Shown here one piece after another: positions 43,513 through 52,756 of a DNA stretch of 64,000 nucleotides. The translations under genes were made by a program, and so were the position numbers. Below the pieces are notes generated by a model, which had not been told where the DNA came from, did no database searches, and saw nothing but the letters and a program-made list of their open reading frames with translations. Numbering within the stretch: position 1 is the stretch's first letter; each line of letters begins with the position of its first letter. The stretch is from Acidobacteriaceae bacterium (lineage in GTDB: Bacteria; Acidobacteriota; Terriglobia; Terriglobales; Acidobacteriaceae), in assembly GCA_025462885.1 (NCBI GenBank), contig JAOAPN010000012.1:124001-188000 (forward strand), written 5' to 3'.

Positions 43513-45768
43513 ATGGGCTTTGAAACCACGAAAACCTCCCCCAGTACCAGCACCTCGGAACCTGTTCAAGCCGGGTTTACTACAACCGCGACCGATACGA
43601 CCCTCTCCGAAGCTCTTATCACGCTGCGTAAGCGGCGCTGGGTGCTCATCGTCGCGGTATTGCTGGGATTAGCGTATGGGATCTTTCGTGCCGTCTCGCA
43701 ACCCAAGCTCTACGAGGCATACGGTCGCATCCAGGTTCGATCCGGGTCTTCGAACGAATACCGCGTCAGCGCAGTAGAAGCCTACAGCGCCGACTCTTCC
43801 TCGAAGATGTTGACCGAAGTTACGATTCTGCAGAGCGACTCGCTGATGTTGGCAGTCGCCCGCGAGATGGACCTGGCGAATAATGCCCAGTTTCTGGCGC
43901 TGAAGGGGCCGGCACCGCACGTCAGTCTGGACGATCCGGATGTCCGCCAGAATACAGTTCGCCGTTTACAGAGCAACGTTCATATTCAATTGGTGCCCAA
44001 GACGGACATCATCCGAATCAGTTGCGATAGTCTCAGCGCCAAACTTTCGGCGGACATCGTCAACAAGATTATCGCTACCTATATTCAACGGAGCTATGAG
44101 ACCCGATTCGCTTCAACGCAGCGCGTTTCGCAGTGGCTTTCCAGCCAGTTGGACGATCTGAAACAGCAGGTGGAGACCTCACAGGGCCAGATGATGGACC
44201 TGCAGAAAAAGTTGGGGATCCTGGGGTTTGACCCCGCTCATAATCAAATCAGCACGGCACTGGACGACCTGGCAAAGGCGGCAGGATCGGCAAAGATCGC
44301 GCGGATAATTGCCGAATCGCGCTACCGCGTGTTTAACGGCATGGATCCGGACACTATGGAAGGGTCGATTGATATTGGACCAAACGCCGCATCGGTCGGA
44401 TTGAACCAGTTGCGAACCCAACTATCGACGCAAAGGGCCAGCTATGCACTGGCGGAAGCGAACCTGGGACCGAACCACCCTACGTCGAAGGGTCTCAAGG
44501 CACAGATTGAAGCGACTCAGAAAGAAGTTGCAGCAGAACAAAGCCGACTGTTGATTCAATCCAGGGAAGCTTTCGTCATCGCGCGCGCGAATGAACAGCA
44601 GACCGCCGCGGCCCTGGAGGTCCAGAAGTCCGACGCATACAAGCTGCGCGACGACCTGGTGGAGTACACCCAGAAGCTGCGGGAATTCGAATCCAATCGA
44701 ACGCTGTACGAAGGACTTTTGCAACGGCTACGTACGGCCGGAATTCAGGCTGGCCTGGAGTCTCTGGAAATTGACATCGTCGATCAGGCACAGATTCCTG
44801 CGAGCGCAAGGCAGCAGCCACGATCGACCATCGTCATCACCACGGTTATTTTCAGCCTTCTGGGAGGAATCGTAGTTGCCTTCCTGATGGAAAGCCTCGA
44901 CACCGGCCTCCGCAGCATCTCCGAGATTGAAGCCGTCACTGAGCTTCCGTCGCTTGCAATCATTCCTCGTTCGCGGCGATCCACTGCGGAGGAGGCGGCA
45001 AATCTGTCCACGGCGCAACGCAATATCAGCGTTCTGACACAGCCCAAGTCGCAGTTCGCGGAGGCCATCCGTTCCCTGCGTACCTCCCTGCTGCTTTCGA
45101 CGGCAGGACATCCGCCGAAGTTCATCCTGTTTACCAGCGCCACCCCATCGGAAGGCAAGACGACAACTGCGAGCAATCTTGCCTGCGTTCTGGCTCAGGG
45201 CGACAGCCGCGTGCTGCTGATCGATGCCGACCTCCGGCGCCCCAACGTGCATCATCGTTTCGGGCTCAACGGCAAGTTGGGACTGACCACGATACTGACC
45301 GGCGCCACCAAGTTGGAAGATACCGTGCAAAATATCCCGGAGGTTCCAAATCTTGATGTCCTGCCGAGCGGCCCCATCCCGCCCTTCCCCACCGAGATGC
45401 TCAGTTCGGAGGCGATGAACCAGTTGCTGGCGCGATGCGGCGAACTCTATGCCCATGTCATCATCGACACGCCGCCGATCCTGTCTGTAACTGACGGCGT
45501 AATTCTGGCACGCGATGCCGAAGCTGTTGTGCTGGTCGTTCGTCACGGCAAGTCCAGCAAACACGTGGTGCGGCGCGCCCGCGATCTTCTGCTCCGCGCA
45601 GGGGCACAGATCACAGGCATTGTGCTCAATGCTGTCGACATGAGTTCCCCGGAATACTACGGTTACTACGGCTATTCGGGCTACTCCTACTCCAGCGTCG
45701 ACACAGAGAGCTGGGAGGGGCAGAGGCCCACCGGCGATTCAGCATCAAAGTCGGAGAACAAACAATGA
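43513..45768 (+). CDS. Polysaccharide co-polymerase fused to a BY-kinase
   Basis: About 751 residues. A Wzz chain-length domain with membrane helices at each end (RRWVLIVAVLLGLAYGIF and PRSTIVITTVIFSLLGGIVVAFL) and a long coiled coil, then a bacterial tyrosine kinase: Walker A TPSEGKTTTASNL, Walker A' LLIDADLRRPNVHHRFGL, Walker B VIIDTPPILS. The C-terminus carries a Tyr cluster (YYGYYGYSGYSYSSVD) for autophosphorylation. It regulates and pairs with the export protein downstream, whose ATG overlaps its stop. An in-frame TTG at 43480 is an alternative start. Confidence 0.92.
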   Translation: MGFETTKTSPSTSTSEPVQAGFTTTATDTTLSEALITLRKRRWVLIVAVLLGLAYGIFRAVSQPKLYEAYGRIQVRSGSSNEYRVSAVEAYSADSSSKMLTEVTILQSDSLMLAVAREMDLANNAQFLALKGPAPHVSLDDPDVRQNTVRRLQSNVHIQLVPKTDIIRISCDSLSAKLSADIVNKIIATYIQRSYETRFASTQRVSQWLSSQLDDLKQQVETSQGQMMDLQKKLGILGFDPAHNQISTALDDLAKAAGSAKIARIIAESRYRVFNGMDPDTMEGSIDIGPNAASVGLNQLRTQLSTQRASYALAEANLGPNHPTSKGLKAQIEATQKEVAAEQSRLLIQSREAFVIARANEQQTAAALEVQKSDAYKLRDDLVEYTQKLREFESNRTLYEGLLQRLRTAGIQAGLESLEIDIVDQAQIPASARQQPRSTIVITTVIFSLLGGIVVAFLMESLDTGLRSISEIEAVTELPSLAIIPRSRRSTAEEAANLSTAQRNISVLTQPKSQFAEAIRSLRTSLLLSTAGHPPKFILFTSATPSEGKTTTASNLACVLAQGDSRVLLIDADLRRPNVHHRFGLNGKLGLTTILTGATKLEDTVQNIPEVPNLDVLPSGPIPPFPTEMLSSEAMNQLLARCGELYAHVIIDTPPILSVTDGVILARDAEAVVLVVRHGKSSKHVVRRARDLLLRAGAQITGIVLNAVDMSSPEYYGYYGYSGYSYSSVDTESWEGQRPTGDSASKSENKQ

Positions 45769-46805
45769 CGAGGATGATGAGACGTATGGATACCAGGGAC
45801 GCCAATCACTCCCGTCCCCGTCGCGGCATCGGAGATCTTTGGCTCCGCAGCATCGTGGTCTTGCTGCTTGCGATCGCGTCGTTTGCCAGAAGTGCGAACG
45901 CCCAGTTCAGCGGGCCAGCACTGGATCTCTCCACGCCGATGAATCACAAGTTGGTCCCCACGACCGATCCCGCGATCCTTTATCCCAGTGCGCGCGAGAT
46001 TGTGATCGGCCAAGGCGACTTGCTGACGATTCATCTGTATGGCATGGCGGACTACACCCCCACGGTTCGTGTTGCGCTGGATGGGACGATTCAGCTTCCG
46101 CTGATCGGTAGCATCGCAGTCGATGGTCTATCGTTGCGTCAGGCGCAGGACTTGATCGCAAAGCGCCTCAGCGACGAGGGCATGTATCGAAATCCTCAAG
46201 TCTCGATTCAACTGGTCGAATCACCGAACGAAATTGTTACCATAACCGGAGAAATGCACGGAGTCTTCCCAGTTGCAGGTGGAAAGCGACTTTACGACGT
46301 GCTGGCAGGCGCAGGCGGTATTCCTCCGACGGCGAGCCATACTGTGGTAATTCATCGTCCCGGAATCGCTGCTCCTATCGTCGTGGACATGGGGACCGAT
46401 CCTGCGCTGAGCAATAACGCCAATGTCCCGCTCTTTCCGCGCGACACCGTCGTCATCTCGCGGGTTGGCGTCATCTACCTGCTTGGCGCCTTCAAGCTCC
46501 AAGGTGCAATCCCTATTACGCAGAACTCTCCGCTGACCTTGATGCAGCTTACCGCGCTGGGAGGGGGCGCTGGATTTGAAGGTCAATTCAATGACCTTCG
46601 GATCATCCGTACTACGGGAGCTGAGCGCACCGTAGTCCAGATTGATATCAAGAAGATAATGAAGGGCCAGGATCCAGACCCTATCCTGCAGGCTGACGAT
46701 ATCGTGTTCCTGCCCTCGAATGCTTTCAAAGCAGCTATCAAAGTCGGTGGCCTGGGAACTCTTCTGGGTATCGCGAGCGTGCTGGTCTACAGTCTCCAAC
46801 GCTAA
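45765..46805 (+). CDS. Wza-type polysaccharide export protein
   Basis: 346 residues. Signal segment (WLRSIVVLLLAIASFARSANA), then a polysaccharide-export domain (REIVIGQGDLLTIHLYGMADYTPTVRVALDGTIQLPLIGSIAVDGLSL) and two SLBB-like repeats (GEMHGVFPVAGGKRLYDVLAGAGGI and LGAFKLQGAIPITQNSPLTLMQLTALGGG). No lipobox Cys at the cleavage site, unlike classical Wza. Overlaps the kinase gene by four bases. Ends with a hydrophobic segment (GGLGTLLGIASVLVYSL). Confidence 0.92.
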   Translation: MTRMMRRMDTRDANHSRPRRGIGDLWLRSIVVLLLAIASFARSANAQFSGPALDLSTPMNHKLVPTTDPAILYPSAREIVIGQGDLLTIHLYGMADYTPTVRVALDGTIQLPLIGSIAVDGLSLRQAQDLIAKRLSDEGMYRNPQVSIQLVESPNEIVTITGEMHGVFPVAGGKRLYDVLAGAGGIPPTASHTVVIHRPGIAAPIVVDMGTDPALSNNANVPLFPRDTVVISRVGVIYLLGAFKLQGAIPITQNSPLTLMQLTALGGGAGFEGQFNDLRIIRTTGAERTVVQIDIKKIMKGQDPDPILQADDIVFLPSNAFKAAIKVGGLGTLLGIASVLVYSLQR

Positions 46806-46807
46806 CT

Positions 46808-46848
46808 CCGATTCACGCCATTGCAGTCGTCCCCTTGGCGTGAATCGG
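46808..46848 (+). terminator. Hairpin after the export gene
   Basis: CCGATTCACGCCA / TGGCGTGAATCGG, a perfect 13-bp stem with a 15-base loop, three bases past the stop. No T run. It separates the export pair from the glycosyltransferase pair. Confidence 0.6.
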
Positions 46849-47079
46849 GCGGCCTGAGCACGATAGTGATTTCAGAAAAAACATTGCTTCAGGGAGTCGA
46901 GGGCGGCGACTCTTTCTGCATCGTCTTTTCACATCCAAGGTGGAGAAGATGAAATCACCCAACGGCCTCAGTGTCACTTTAAGACGGAAGACTATATGTC
47001 ACAGCCAGCAGCTTTCAGTGACACCTCAGCACTGTGCAGGGCCTGATCCCACTTAACACGAAAGTTGGAGGCTTAGGAG

Positions 47080-48312
47080 ATGAACACTCTGGATCACGGA
47101 ACAGAGAAGGGATCGGCTACTAATATGCTCGGCAACGATGATTCGAAACTGATGCGTATCCTGCACATTATTGAAACGATTAACCCTGAAGCCGGCGGTC
47201 CCACTGAGGCGGTCCGGGTACTTCTCAACTACAGCCCCGTTGGCTACACCGGCGAGGTGGTAACGCTGGATGACCCCGCTGCACCGTACCTCGCAGATAT
47301 CGGTTTTCCGGTCCACGCGCTTGGGCCGACCAATACGACCTACGCCTATAGCGACAAGCTTCTGCCGTGGCTTCGGGCCAATCGTCATCGCTTTGACGGC
47401 GTGATCGTGAATGGATTGTGGCAGTACTGCGGCTACGCTGCCTGGCGTGCTTTCCACGGCAAAACTCCTTATGTGGTCTTTTCGCACGGCATGCTCGACC
47501 CCTACTTCCGCTATGCCTTCCCGATGAAGCACCTCAAGAAGTGGCTGTACTGGGTCCCCTTCGAATACCGGGTACTGCGCGATGCAGAGCAAGTCCTCTT
47601 CACATCGAAGGTTGAGAAGCGTTTGGCCGAACAGAGCTTCTGGCTGCATAAATGGAATCCGTGTGTCGTACCGTTTGGAGCGAGCGGCCCATCGGGCGAT
47701 CCTGAGGTCCAGAAGCGGGCCTTCTTCGAGAAGTGCCCGACAGTGGAGGGAAAGCGCTTCCTGCTCTTTCTGGGACGCATCCATCGAAAAAAGGGCTGCG
47801 ATATGTTGATCGACGCCTTCGTCAAAGTTGCGGCGGAAGATCTTGAACTGCACCTCGTCATGGCAGGTCCGGATCAGCAGTCCTGGAGCGCTGAGTTGAA
47901 TCAGGCAGTCATCGCTGCCGGTCTGACCGCAAGGGTTCACTGGCCCGGAATGTTGAACGGCGATGCCAAGTGGGGTTCCCTGTTCGCATGTGAGGCGTTC
48001 GCGCTTCCTTCCCACCAGGAGAATTTTGGGATCGCGGTTGCGGAAGCACTCGCCTGCGGACGGCCTGTACTGCTGGCAGACAAAGTCAACATCGCAGAAG
48101 AAATCACAGAAGAGCACGCAGGCCTGATGGAATCCGATACTCCCGAGGGCACGGTAAACCTGCTGCGCCGCTGGATCGCAATGTCGCATGAGCAGAAGCA
48201 GGTGATGGGCAAGCGAGCCATGGAGTGCTTCCATGAACACTACGACATGCAGGAGAACGCAAAGGCCATCCTCCGGCTGTTCGACAGAACGGTTCCTGCT
48301 GCGGCAAAGTAA
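47080..48312 (+). CDS. Glycosyltransferase, family 4 (group 1)
   Basis: 410 residues, GT-B fold. N-terminal ILHIIETINPEAGGPTEAV acceptor domain, C-terminal nucleotide-sugar domain with FLGRIHRKKGCDMLIDAF and the E-x7-E element HQENFGIAVAEALACGRPVLLAD. Adds a sugar to the growing exopolysaccharide repeat unit, inferred from context. AGGAG directly precedes ATG. The 270 bases upstream hold a hairpin at the left and presumably the promoter. Confidence 0.9.
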   Translation: MNTLDHGTEKGSATNMLGNDDSKLMRILHIIETINPEAGGPTEAVRVLLNYSPVGYTGEVVTLDDPAAPYLADIGFPVHALGPTNTTYAYSDKLLPWLRANRHRFDGVIVNGLWQYCGYAAWRAFHGKTPYVVFSHGMLDPYFRYAFPMKHLKKWLYWVPFEYRVLRDAEQVLFTSKVEKRLAEQSFWLHKWNPCVVPFGASGPSGDPEVQKRAFFEKCPTVEGKRFLLFLGRIHRKKGCDMLIDAFVKVAAEDLELHLVMAGPDQQSWSAELNQAVIAAGLTARVHWPGMLNGDAKWGSLFACEAFALPSHQENFGIAVAEALACGRPVLLADKVNIAEEITEEHAGLMESDTPEGTVNLLRRWIAMSHEQKQVMGKRAMECFHEHYDMQENAKAILRLFDRTVPAAAK

Positions 48313-48338
48313 TACTCTGTAGAGAGTCTTCAAAGGCC

Positions 48339-48953
48339 ATGGCAAAAGAGATCCATTACAACGCGGCCGATCACATCTCTGCGGATAGCGCAGCAGACCC
48401 TTACCTGCGCCCCGCCTTCTCGGTCAACGACAGGGTGCGCCGGCTCGCCTGGGGTATCTGCTGGGGCATCTTCTATCGCCTCTCCCCGCGTCCCCTCCAT
48501 GGGTGGCGATCGATGCTGCTGCGGGCGTTCGGAGCGAAGATGGGGCCGAACTGCCACTTCTATCCCGGATCGAAGGTATGGGCTCCCTGGAATCTTATCT
48601 GCTCGGACCAGGTGACGGCGGCGGACGGCGCAGAGATTTACAATCCTGCGCCGATGACTTTCGGCTCGCATGCGATCCTGTCCCAGGGAGCTTACCTCTG
48701 CGGTGCGACGCACGACTATGACGACCCGGACTTTCCCCTGCTGGCCTATGCAATGCAGGTGGGCGCGTACTCCTGGGTGTGTGCGCGTGCTTCCGTTGCG
48801 CCTGGAGTGCAGATTGGAGAGGGAGCAGTGCTGGGCTTGGGTTCGGTTGCGACGCGCAGCCTGGAGTCCTGGACGGTCTACGCCGGCGCTCCTGCTGTCA
48901 GAGTGAAGGAGCGCCGGCGTGTTTTGGAAGTTACGATTTCAGAACAAAAGTAA
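48339..48953 (+). CDS. WcaF-like sugar O-acetyltransferase
   Basis: 204 residues, a left-handed beta-helix acyltransferase. N-terminal region RLAWGICWGIFYRLSPRPLHGWRSMLLRAFGAKMGPNCHFYPGSKVWAPWNL is characteristic of the WcaF group in colanic-acid-type clusters; hexapeptide turns follow (ILSQGAYLCGATHDYDDPDFP, APGVQIGEGAVLGLGSVA), with a catalytic His in THDY. Probably acetylates the exopolysaccharide unit. 26 bases after the glycosyltransferase. Confidence 0.9.
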   Translation: MAKEIHYNAADHISADSAADPYLRPAFSVNDRVRRLAWGICWGIFYRLSPRPLHGWRSMLLRAFGAKMGPNCHFYPGSKVWAPWNLICSDQVTAADGAEIYNPAPMTFGSHAILSQGAYLCGATHDYDDPDFPLLAYAMQVGAYSWVCARASVAPGVQIGEGAVLGLGSVATRSLESWTVYAGAPAVRVKERRRVLEVTISEQK

Positions 48954-48967
48954 GTAGGTGAGTCGAA

Positions 48968-49357
48968 TTACCCGCGCAGTTTTGCGAGCAGGTCGGTCGG
49001 ATGGACCGGCTTTGCGAGGATCTCGAACTCATGACCCTGAGTGCGGGCCTTCTCGAGGAGATCTGCGGTGGCAGCCTGTCCCGAGAAGAGCAAGATTTTG
49101 CAGTTCGGCATCTTGCTACGGGTGATAATAGCGGCCTCGATACCGGTCATACCGGTCATGATGACGTCGCTGATGAGCATATCCGGCTGAAAGGTGTCGA
49201 GCGCTTCAACGGCTTTCTCTCCGCTGAAAACCGCACGTGCTTCAAAGCCGGCCTGATTCAGGATGATCGCCAATGTGTTGGCGATGACCTGCTCGTCGTC
49301 GGCGACGAGAACCTTTGGCTTGGAAGTATTCGCGGCTACTGTTTCTGGCATATCCAT
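48968..49357 (-). CDS. Single-domain response regulator
   Basis: About 129 residues, receiver domain only: VLVADDEQVIANTLAIIL with the acidic pair, phospho-acceptor Asp in MLISDVIMTGMTG, and the Lys in EILAKPVHPTDLL. Complete signalling residues, no output domain. GGGG precedes two possible ATGs (49357, 49351). Convergent with the WcaF-like gene; no partner kinase in the window. Confidence 0.88.
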   Translation of the reverse strand: MDMPETVAANTSKPKVLVADDEQVIANTLAIILNQAGFEARAVFSGEKAVEALDTFQPDMLISDVIMTGMTGIEAAIITRSKMPNCKILLFSGQAATADLLEKARTQGHEFEILAKPVHPTDLLAKLRG

Positions 49358-49522
49358 GTCCCCAAATTTCAGATTTGATAGCTGAGTGACGTACGAGCAA
49401 TCCAACGGGGGCATCGCTTCACCAAATTCGCTACATATCGATGATACGCTGACCACAGGGTGGATTACGCCACAGGCGTGGCAATTATTCACCCCATAAC
49501 GTCAAGATATCAAGAACATACC

Positions 49523-50869
49523 ATGCAGATGCCCATCATCCGCGCAGAGCGCGTTGAGAAATATTACGCACAGCCCAGCGAGAACCGCATCCAGGTAATC
49601 TCGCCCACAGACCTGTCGATTGTTGCGGGTGAGATTGTCGCGCTGCTGGGGCCTTCGGGGTCCGGCAAGTCGACCTTGCTGCGGATGCTGACAGGGCTTT
49701 CCGCCCCCTCAGCCGGACTGGTTTACTGGCACGAGAAGCCGATCGCTACCGCCGACGTCAATGTATCGATCGTCTTCCAGAGCTTCGCGCTATTTCCCTG
49801 GCTGACGGTCTTCGAAAACGTCGAGGCCCCGTTGAAGGCGCGTGGCATGGACCCGGCAGAGCGTCGCAAACGTGCGATGAAGATTCTGGATACGGTGGGT
49901 CTGGACGGCTTCCAGTCGGCGTATCCGAAGGAGCTCTCAGGCGGCATGCGGCAGCGCGTCGGCTTCGCGCGGGCGCTGGTCGTAGAGCCCGAAGTCCTGT
50001 TCATGGATGAGCCCTTCTCTGCCCTGGACGTCCTGACCGCAGAGAATCTGCGCAGCGAACTGCTGGAGCTCTGGCAGAAGAAGACCATCCCCACCCAGGC
50101 CATCTTCCTGGTCACCCACAATATCGAAGAGGCGGTACTCCTGGCGGACCGCATTATCGTGCTCGGGCGTAATCCCGGCCATGTCCGGACAGACTTCAAA
50201 GTCGGCCTGCAGCATCCTCGCGACCGCAAGGCAACAGCTTTTACGCAGCTGGTCGATTACATCTACAAGGTGCTCACCCAGCCCGACGCGCAACCACCGG
50301 AACTGCCACAGACACCGACAGGCAAAAAGGTCCGCGATCAGCGCCAGATGCACTACCAGATGCTGCCCCATGCGCGTCCCGGAGGTATCGCCGGTCTTCT
50401 TGAACTGGTGCTGGACCACAATGGCAAAGACGATATCTACCGACTGGCGGACGATCTGGCGTTCGAGATCGACGATCTGCTGCCGATCGTCGATGCCGCG
50501 CAACTGCTTGGCTTTCTAACCGTAACCGAGGGAGACGCAGCTATTACACCGACCGGCGCAGAGTACGCCAACTCCGAAATTCTGCGGCAGAAGGAGTTGT
50601 TCCGAACCGCCGCGGTTACAAATGTTTTGCTGCTGCGGCAGATTGTGCGCGCCATCGAAGCAAAAAGCGATCGGACCGTCGCTGAAGAGTTCTTTCACGA
50701 CATGCTGGACGAGCAGTTCAGCGAAGAAGAGACGCTGCGCCAACTGGAGACCGCGATCAACTGGGGACGGTACGCGGAGTTGTTCGACTTCGACGCCTCG
50801 CGCCGCCGCTTCATTCAACCGCAGAACGTGCAGAACGACGCCGAGCCCGGGGTGGAGATCCGCGAATGA
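49523..50869 (+). CDS. Nitrate/sulfonate-type ABC transporter ATPase with AAA-associated tail
   Basis: 448 residues. Nucleotide-binding domain: Walker A GPSGSGKST, Q-loop VFQSFALFPW, signature LSGGMRQRVGFARAL, Walker B VLFMDEPFSALD, switch His in LVTHNIEEA. After residue 260 comes an AAA-associated C-terminal domain (PGGIAGLLELVLDHNGKDDIYRLADDLAFEIDDLLPIVDAAQLLGFL). This is the form found with double-permease transporters of the nitrate/taurine/bicarbonate group. The following permease gene overlaps by four bases. Confidence 0.92.
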   Translation: MQMPIIRAERVEKYYAQPSENRIQVISPTDLSIVAGEIVALLGPSGSGKSTLLRMLTGLSAPSAGLVYWHEKPIATADVNVSIVFQSFALFPWLTVFENVEAPLKARGMDPAERRKRAMKILDTVGLDGFQSAYPKELSGGMRQRVGFARALVVEPEVLFMDEPFSALDVLTAENLRSELLELWQKKTIPTQAIFLVTHNIEEAVLLADRIIVLGRNPGHVRTDFKVGLQHPRDRKATAFTQLVDYIYKVLTQPDAQPPELPQTPTGKKVRDQRQMHYQMLPHARPGGIAGLLELVLDHNGKDDIYRLADDLAFEIDDLLPIVDAAQLLGFLTVTEGDAAITPTGAEYANSEILRQKELFRTAAVTNVLLLRQIVRAIEAKSDRTVAEEFFHDMLDEQFSEEETLRQLETAINWGRYAELFDFDASRRRFIQPQNVQNDAEPGVEIRE

Positions 50870-52644
50870 TTCAGCTCCCGGACAGCTTCAGCTACATTCG
50901 GGGACGCGAGACGCTCGCCCGTGCGCAGGTATTGAAGCGCACCTGGCCGTTTGTGTTGGACCTATGCGTTGCAGTGATGGGGCTGGCCTGCTTCTATGGC
51001 GTCGTACTGATCGCCAAACACTGGTTTGGGCATGCGCAGCCTGACATTGTCATCTCGTTGAGCCCGCGTGCGCTTCCGCTCTACGCGTTCTACTCCGTTG
51101 TTCGGATTGGGTTGGCCTATGTGCTCAGCCTGGTCTTCGCTGTCGGCTACGGCTATCTCGCGGCCTACAACAAGCGGCTCGAAGCACTGATGATCGCCGG
51201 CCTCGATATTCTGCAGTCCATCCCTGTACTCAGCTTCCTCCCGGGAGTCATGCTGGCGATGGTAGCGCTCTTTCCAACCCGCCAGATCGGGGTGGAGCTG
51301 GGCGCGATCGTGCTCATCTTTACGGGACAGGTCTGGAACATGGCATTCAGCTTCTACTCCTCGATCAAGAGCATCCCGAAGGAACTCAGCGAAGCCGCAA
51401 GCATCTATCGTTTTTCACGGCTGCAGCGGCTGATTCAGCTTGAGCTGCCCTACGCCGCAATCGGCCTGGTGTGGAATTCCATGGTCTCGGTCGCGGGCGG
51501 CTGGTTCTTCCTGATGGCGTGCGAGATGTTCGTGCTGGGCACGCGAGACTTCCGTCTGCCGGGGCTCGGGTCGTACCTGCAAACTGCTGCCGGCACGGGA
51601 AACTACGTCGCGATCACCTGGGGTCTGGTGACGATGGTAGCCATCATTGTGGCAACCGACCAACTGATCTGGCGGCCCGTCATCGCATGGAGTGACAAGT
51701 TCAAGTTTGAACAGGTGGAAAGCAGCGCTCGCGTGCAGTCGCCTCTGCTCCACTTGGTGCAAAATTCCTCGGCACTGCGCGCGTTGACTCGTCTGACCAC
51801 TGCGCCGTTAGAAGAACGATTCTATCGGCGGTATGCGGACGAGCGAAAGCAGCGTGTCGCCGAGGCCGCTGCAACGGGTTCCATAGAGAGTGAAGGCGGA
51901 GAGCGGACTCGAGTCGCAGTGATAGTCGTCGCAGCGGCAGTGGTGGGGTATGCCGCGTTCCATGCGCTAGGTCTTCTTCGACAAGTGGAACTGGCGCAGT
52001 TCAAAGAGATCCTGAAGGGAGCGGCAGCCACCTTTATGCGTGTGAACGTATCTCTGCTTCTAGCGGCGGCATGGACGATCCCGGCTGGCGTTGCAATCGG
52101 CTTTCACCCCCGGCTCGCACGTATCGCACAGCCGTTGGCGCAGATCGCGGCTTCGGTACCGGCAACGGCGCTTTTCCCAGTCATACTGCTGGCCCTGATC
52201 CGTATGGGCGGCGGACTTGGAATAGGGTCCGTCGCGCTGATGATGCTCGGCACCCAGTGGTACATCCTCTTCAACGTGATCGCGGGAGCAATGGCCATTC
52301 CCTCGGACTTGCGAGAGGTAGCAACCCTCTTCCGCTTCACAACGGTGCAACGTTGGAAGACCGTGATCCTGCCGGGAATCTTTCCGTTCCTGATCACTGG
52401 CCTTGTGACAGCGTCGGGGGGCGCCTGGAACGCCAGCATCATCGCGGAATACTTCCGCCTCAAGAACCAGACGCTACAAACCGTCGGCCTGGGGGCGCAG
52501 ATCAGCGCCGCGACGGACAACGGCCAATTCCAGATCCTGCTGCTCGCGACGATGGTCATGGCCCTGATGGTGGTCACCATCAACCGATTGGTATGGCGGC
52601 CGCTCTATCGCCTTGCCGGAAGCCGTTACAAACTGGAAGGCTAG
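50866..52644 (+). CDS. ABC transporter permease, two fused permease domains
   Basis: 592 residues with two binding-protein-dependent permease units: the first (about 60-270) has the EAA-like loop KELSEAASIYRFSRLQRLIQLELPYA, the second (about 370-585) has SDLREVATLFRFTTVQRWKTVILPGIFPFLITG. One protein thus supplies both halves of the channel. No periplasmic binding protein gene is adjacent, so the substrate is unknown. Its TAG stop is the first three bases of a palindromic element. Confidence 0.92.
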   Translation: MIQLPDSFSYIRGRETLARAQVLKRTWPFVLDLCVAVMGLACFYGVVLIAKHWFGHAQPDIVISLSPRALPLYAFYSVVRIGLAYVLSLVFAVGYGYLAAYNKRLEALMIAGLDILQSIPVLSFLPGVMLAMVALFPTRQIGVELGAIVLIFTGQVWNMAFSFYSSIKSIPKELSEAASIYRFSRLQRLIQLELPYAAIGLVWNSMVSVAGGWFFLMACEMFVLGTRDFRLPGLGSYLQTAAGTGNYVAITWGLVTMVAIIVATDQLIWRPVIAWSDKFKFEQVESSARVQSPLLHLVQNSSALRALTRLTTAPLEERFYRRYADERKQRVAEAAATGSIESEGGERTRVAVIVVAAAVVGYAAFHALGLLRQVELAQFKEILKGAAATFMRVNVSLLLAAAWTIPAGVAIGFHPRLARIAQPLAQIAASVPATALFPVILLALIRMGGGLGIGSVALMMLGTQWYILFNVIAGAMAIPSDLREVATLFRFTTVQRWKTVILPGIFPFLITGLVTASGGAWNASIIAEYFRLKNQTLQTVGLGAQISAATDNGQFQILLLATMVMALMVVTINRLVWRPLYRLAGSRYKLEG

Positions 52645-52756
52645 AGCGGTTTTCCTGTGGGTGTATAGCGGTGGCGTTTCATTCATGTCCGTTTTCTCCA
52701 ATGAAAACGGTACCGCTTGCGATCTTCCACTCCACAGCAACAGGAAAACTGCTCTA
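52642..52756. repeat. Dispersed palindromic element, copy 2 (115 bp)
   Basis: Same length and order as copy 1: TAGAGCGGTTTTCCTG at the left, CAGGAAAACTGCTCTA at the right, with the central CCGTTTTC / GAAAACGG hairpin. It exactly bridges two convergent genes: its first TAG stops the ABC permease and its last CTA gives the TAG stop of the AI-2E-like gene on the other strand. It may act as a bidirectional terminator. Confidence 0.9.
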
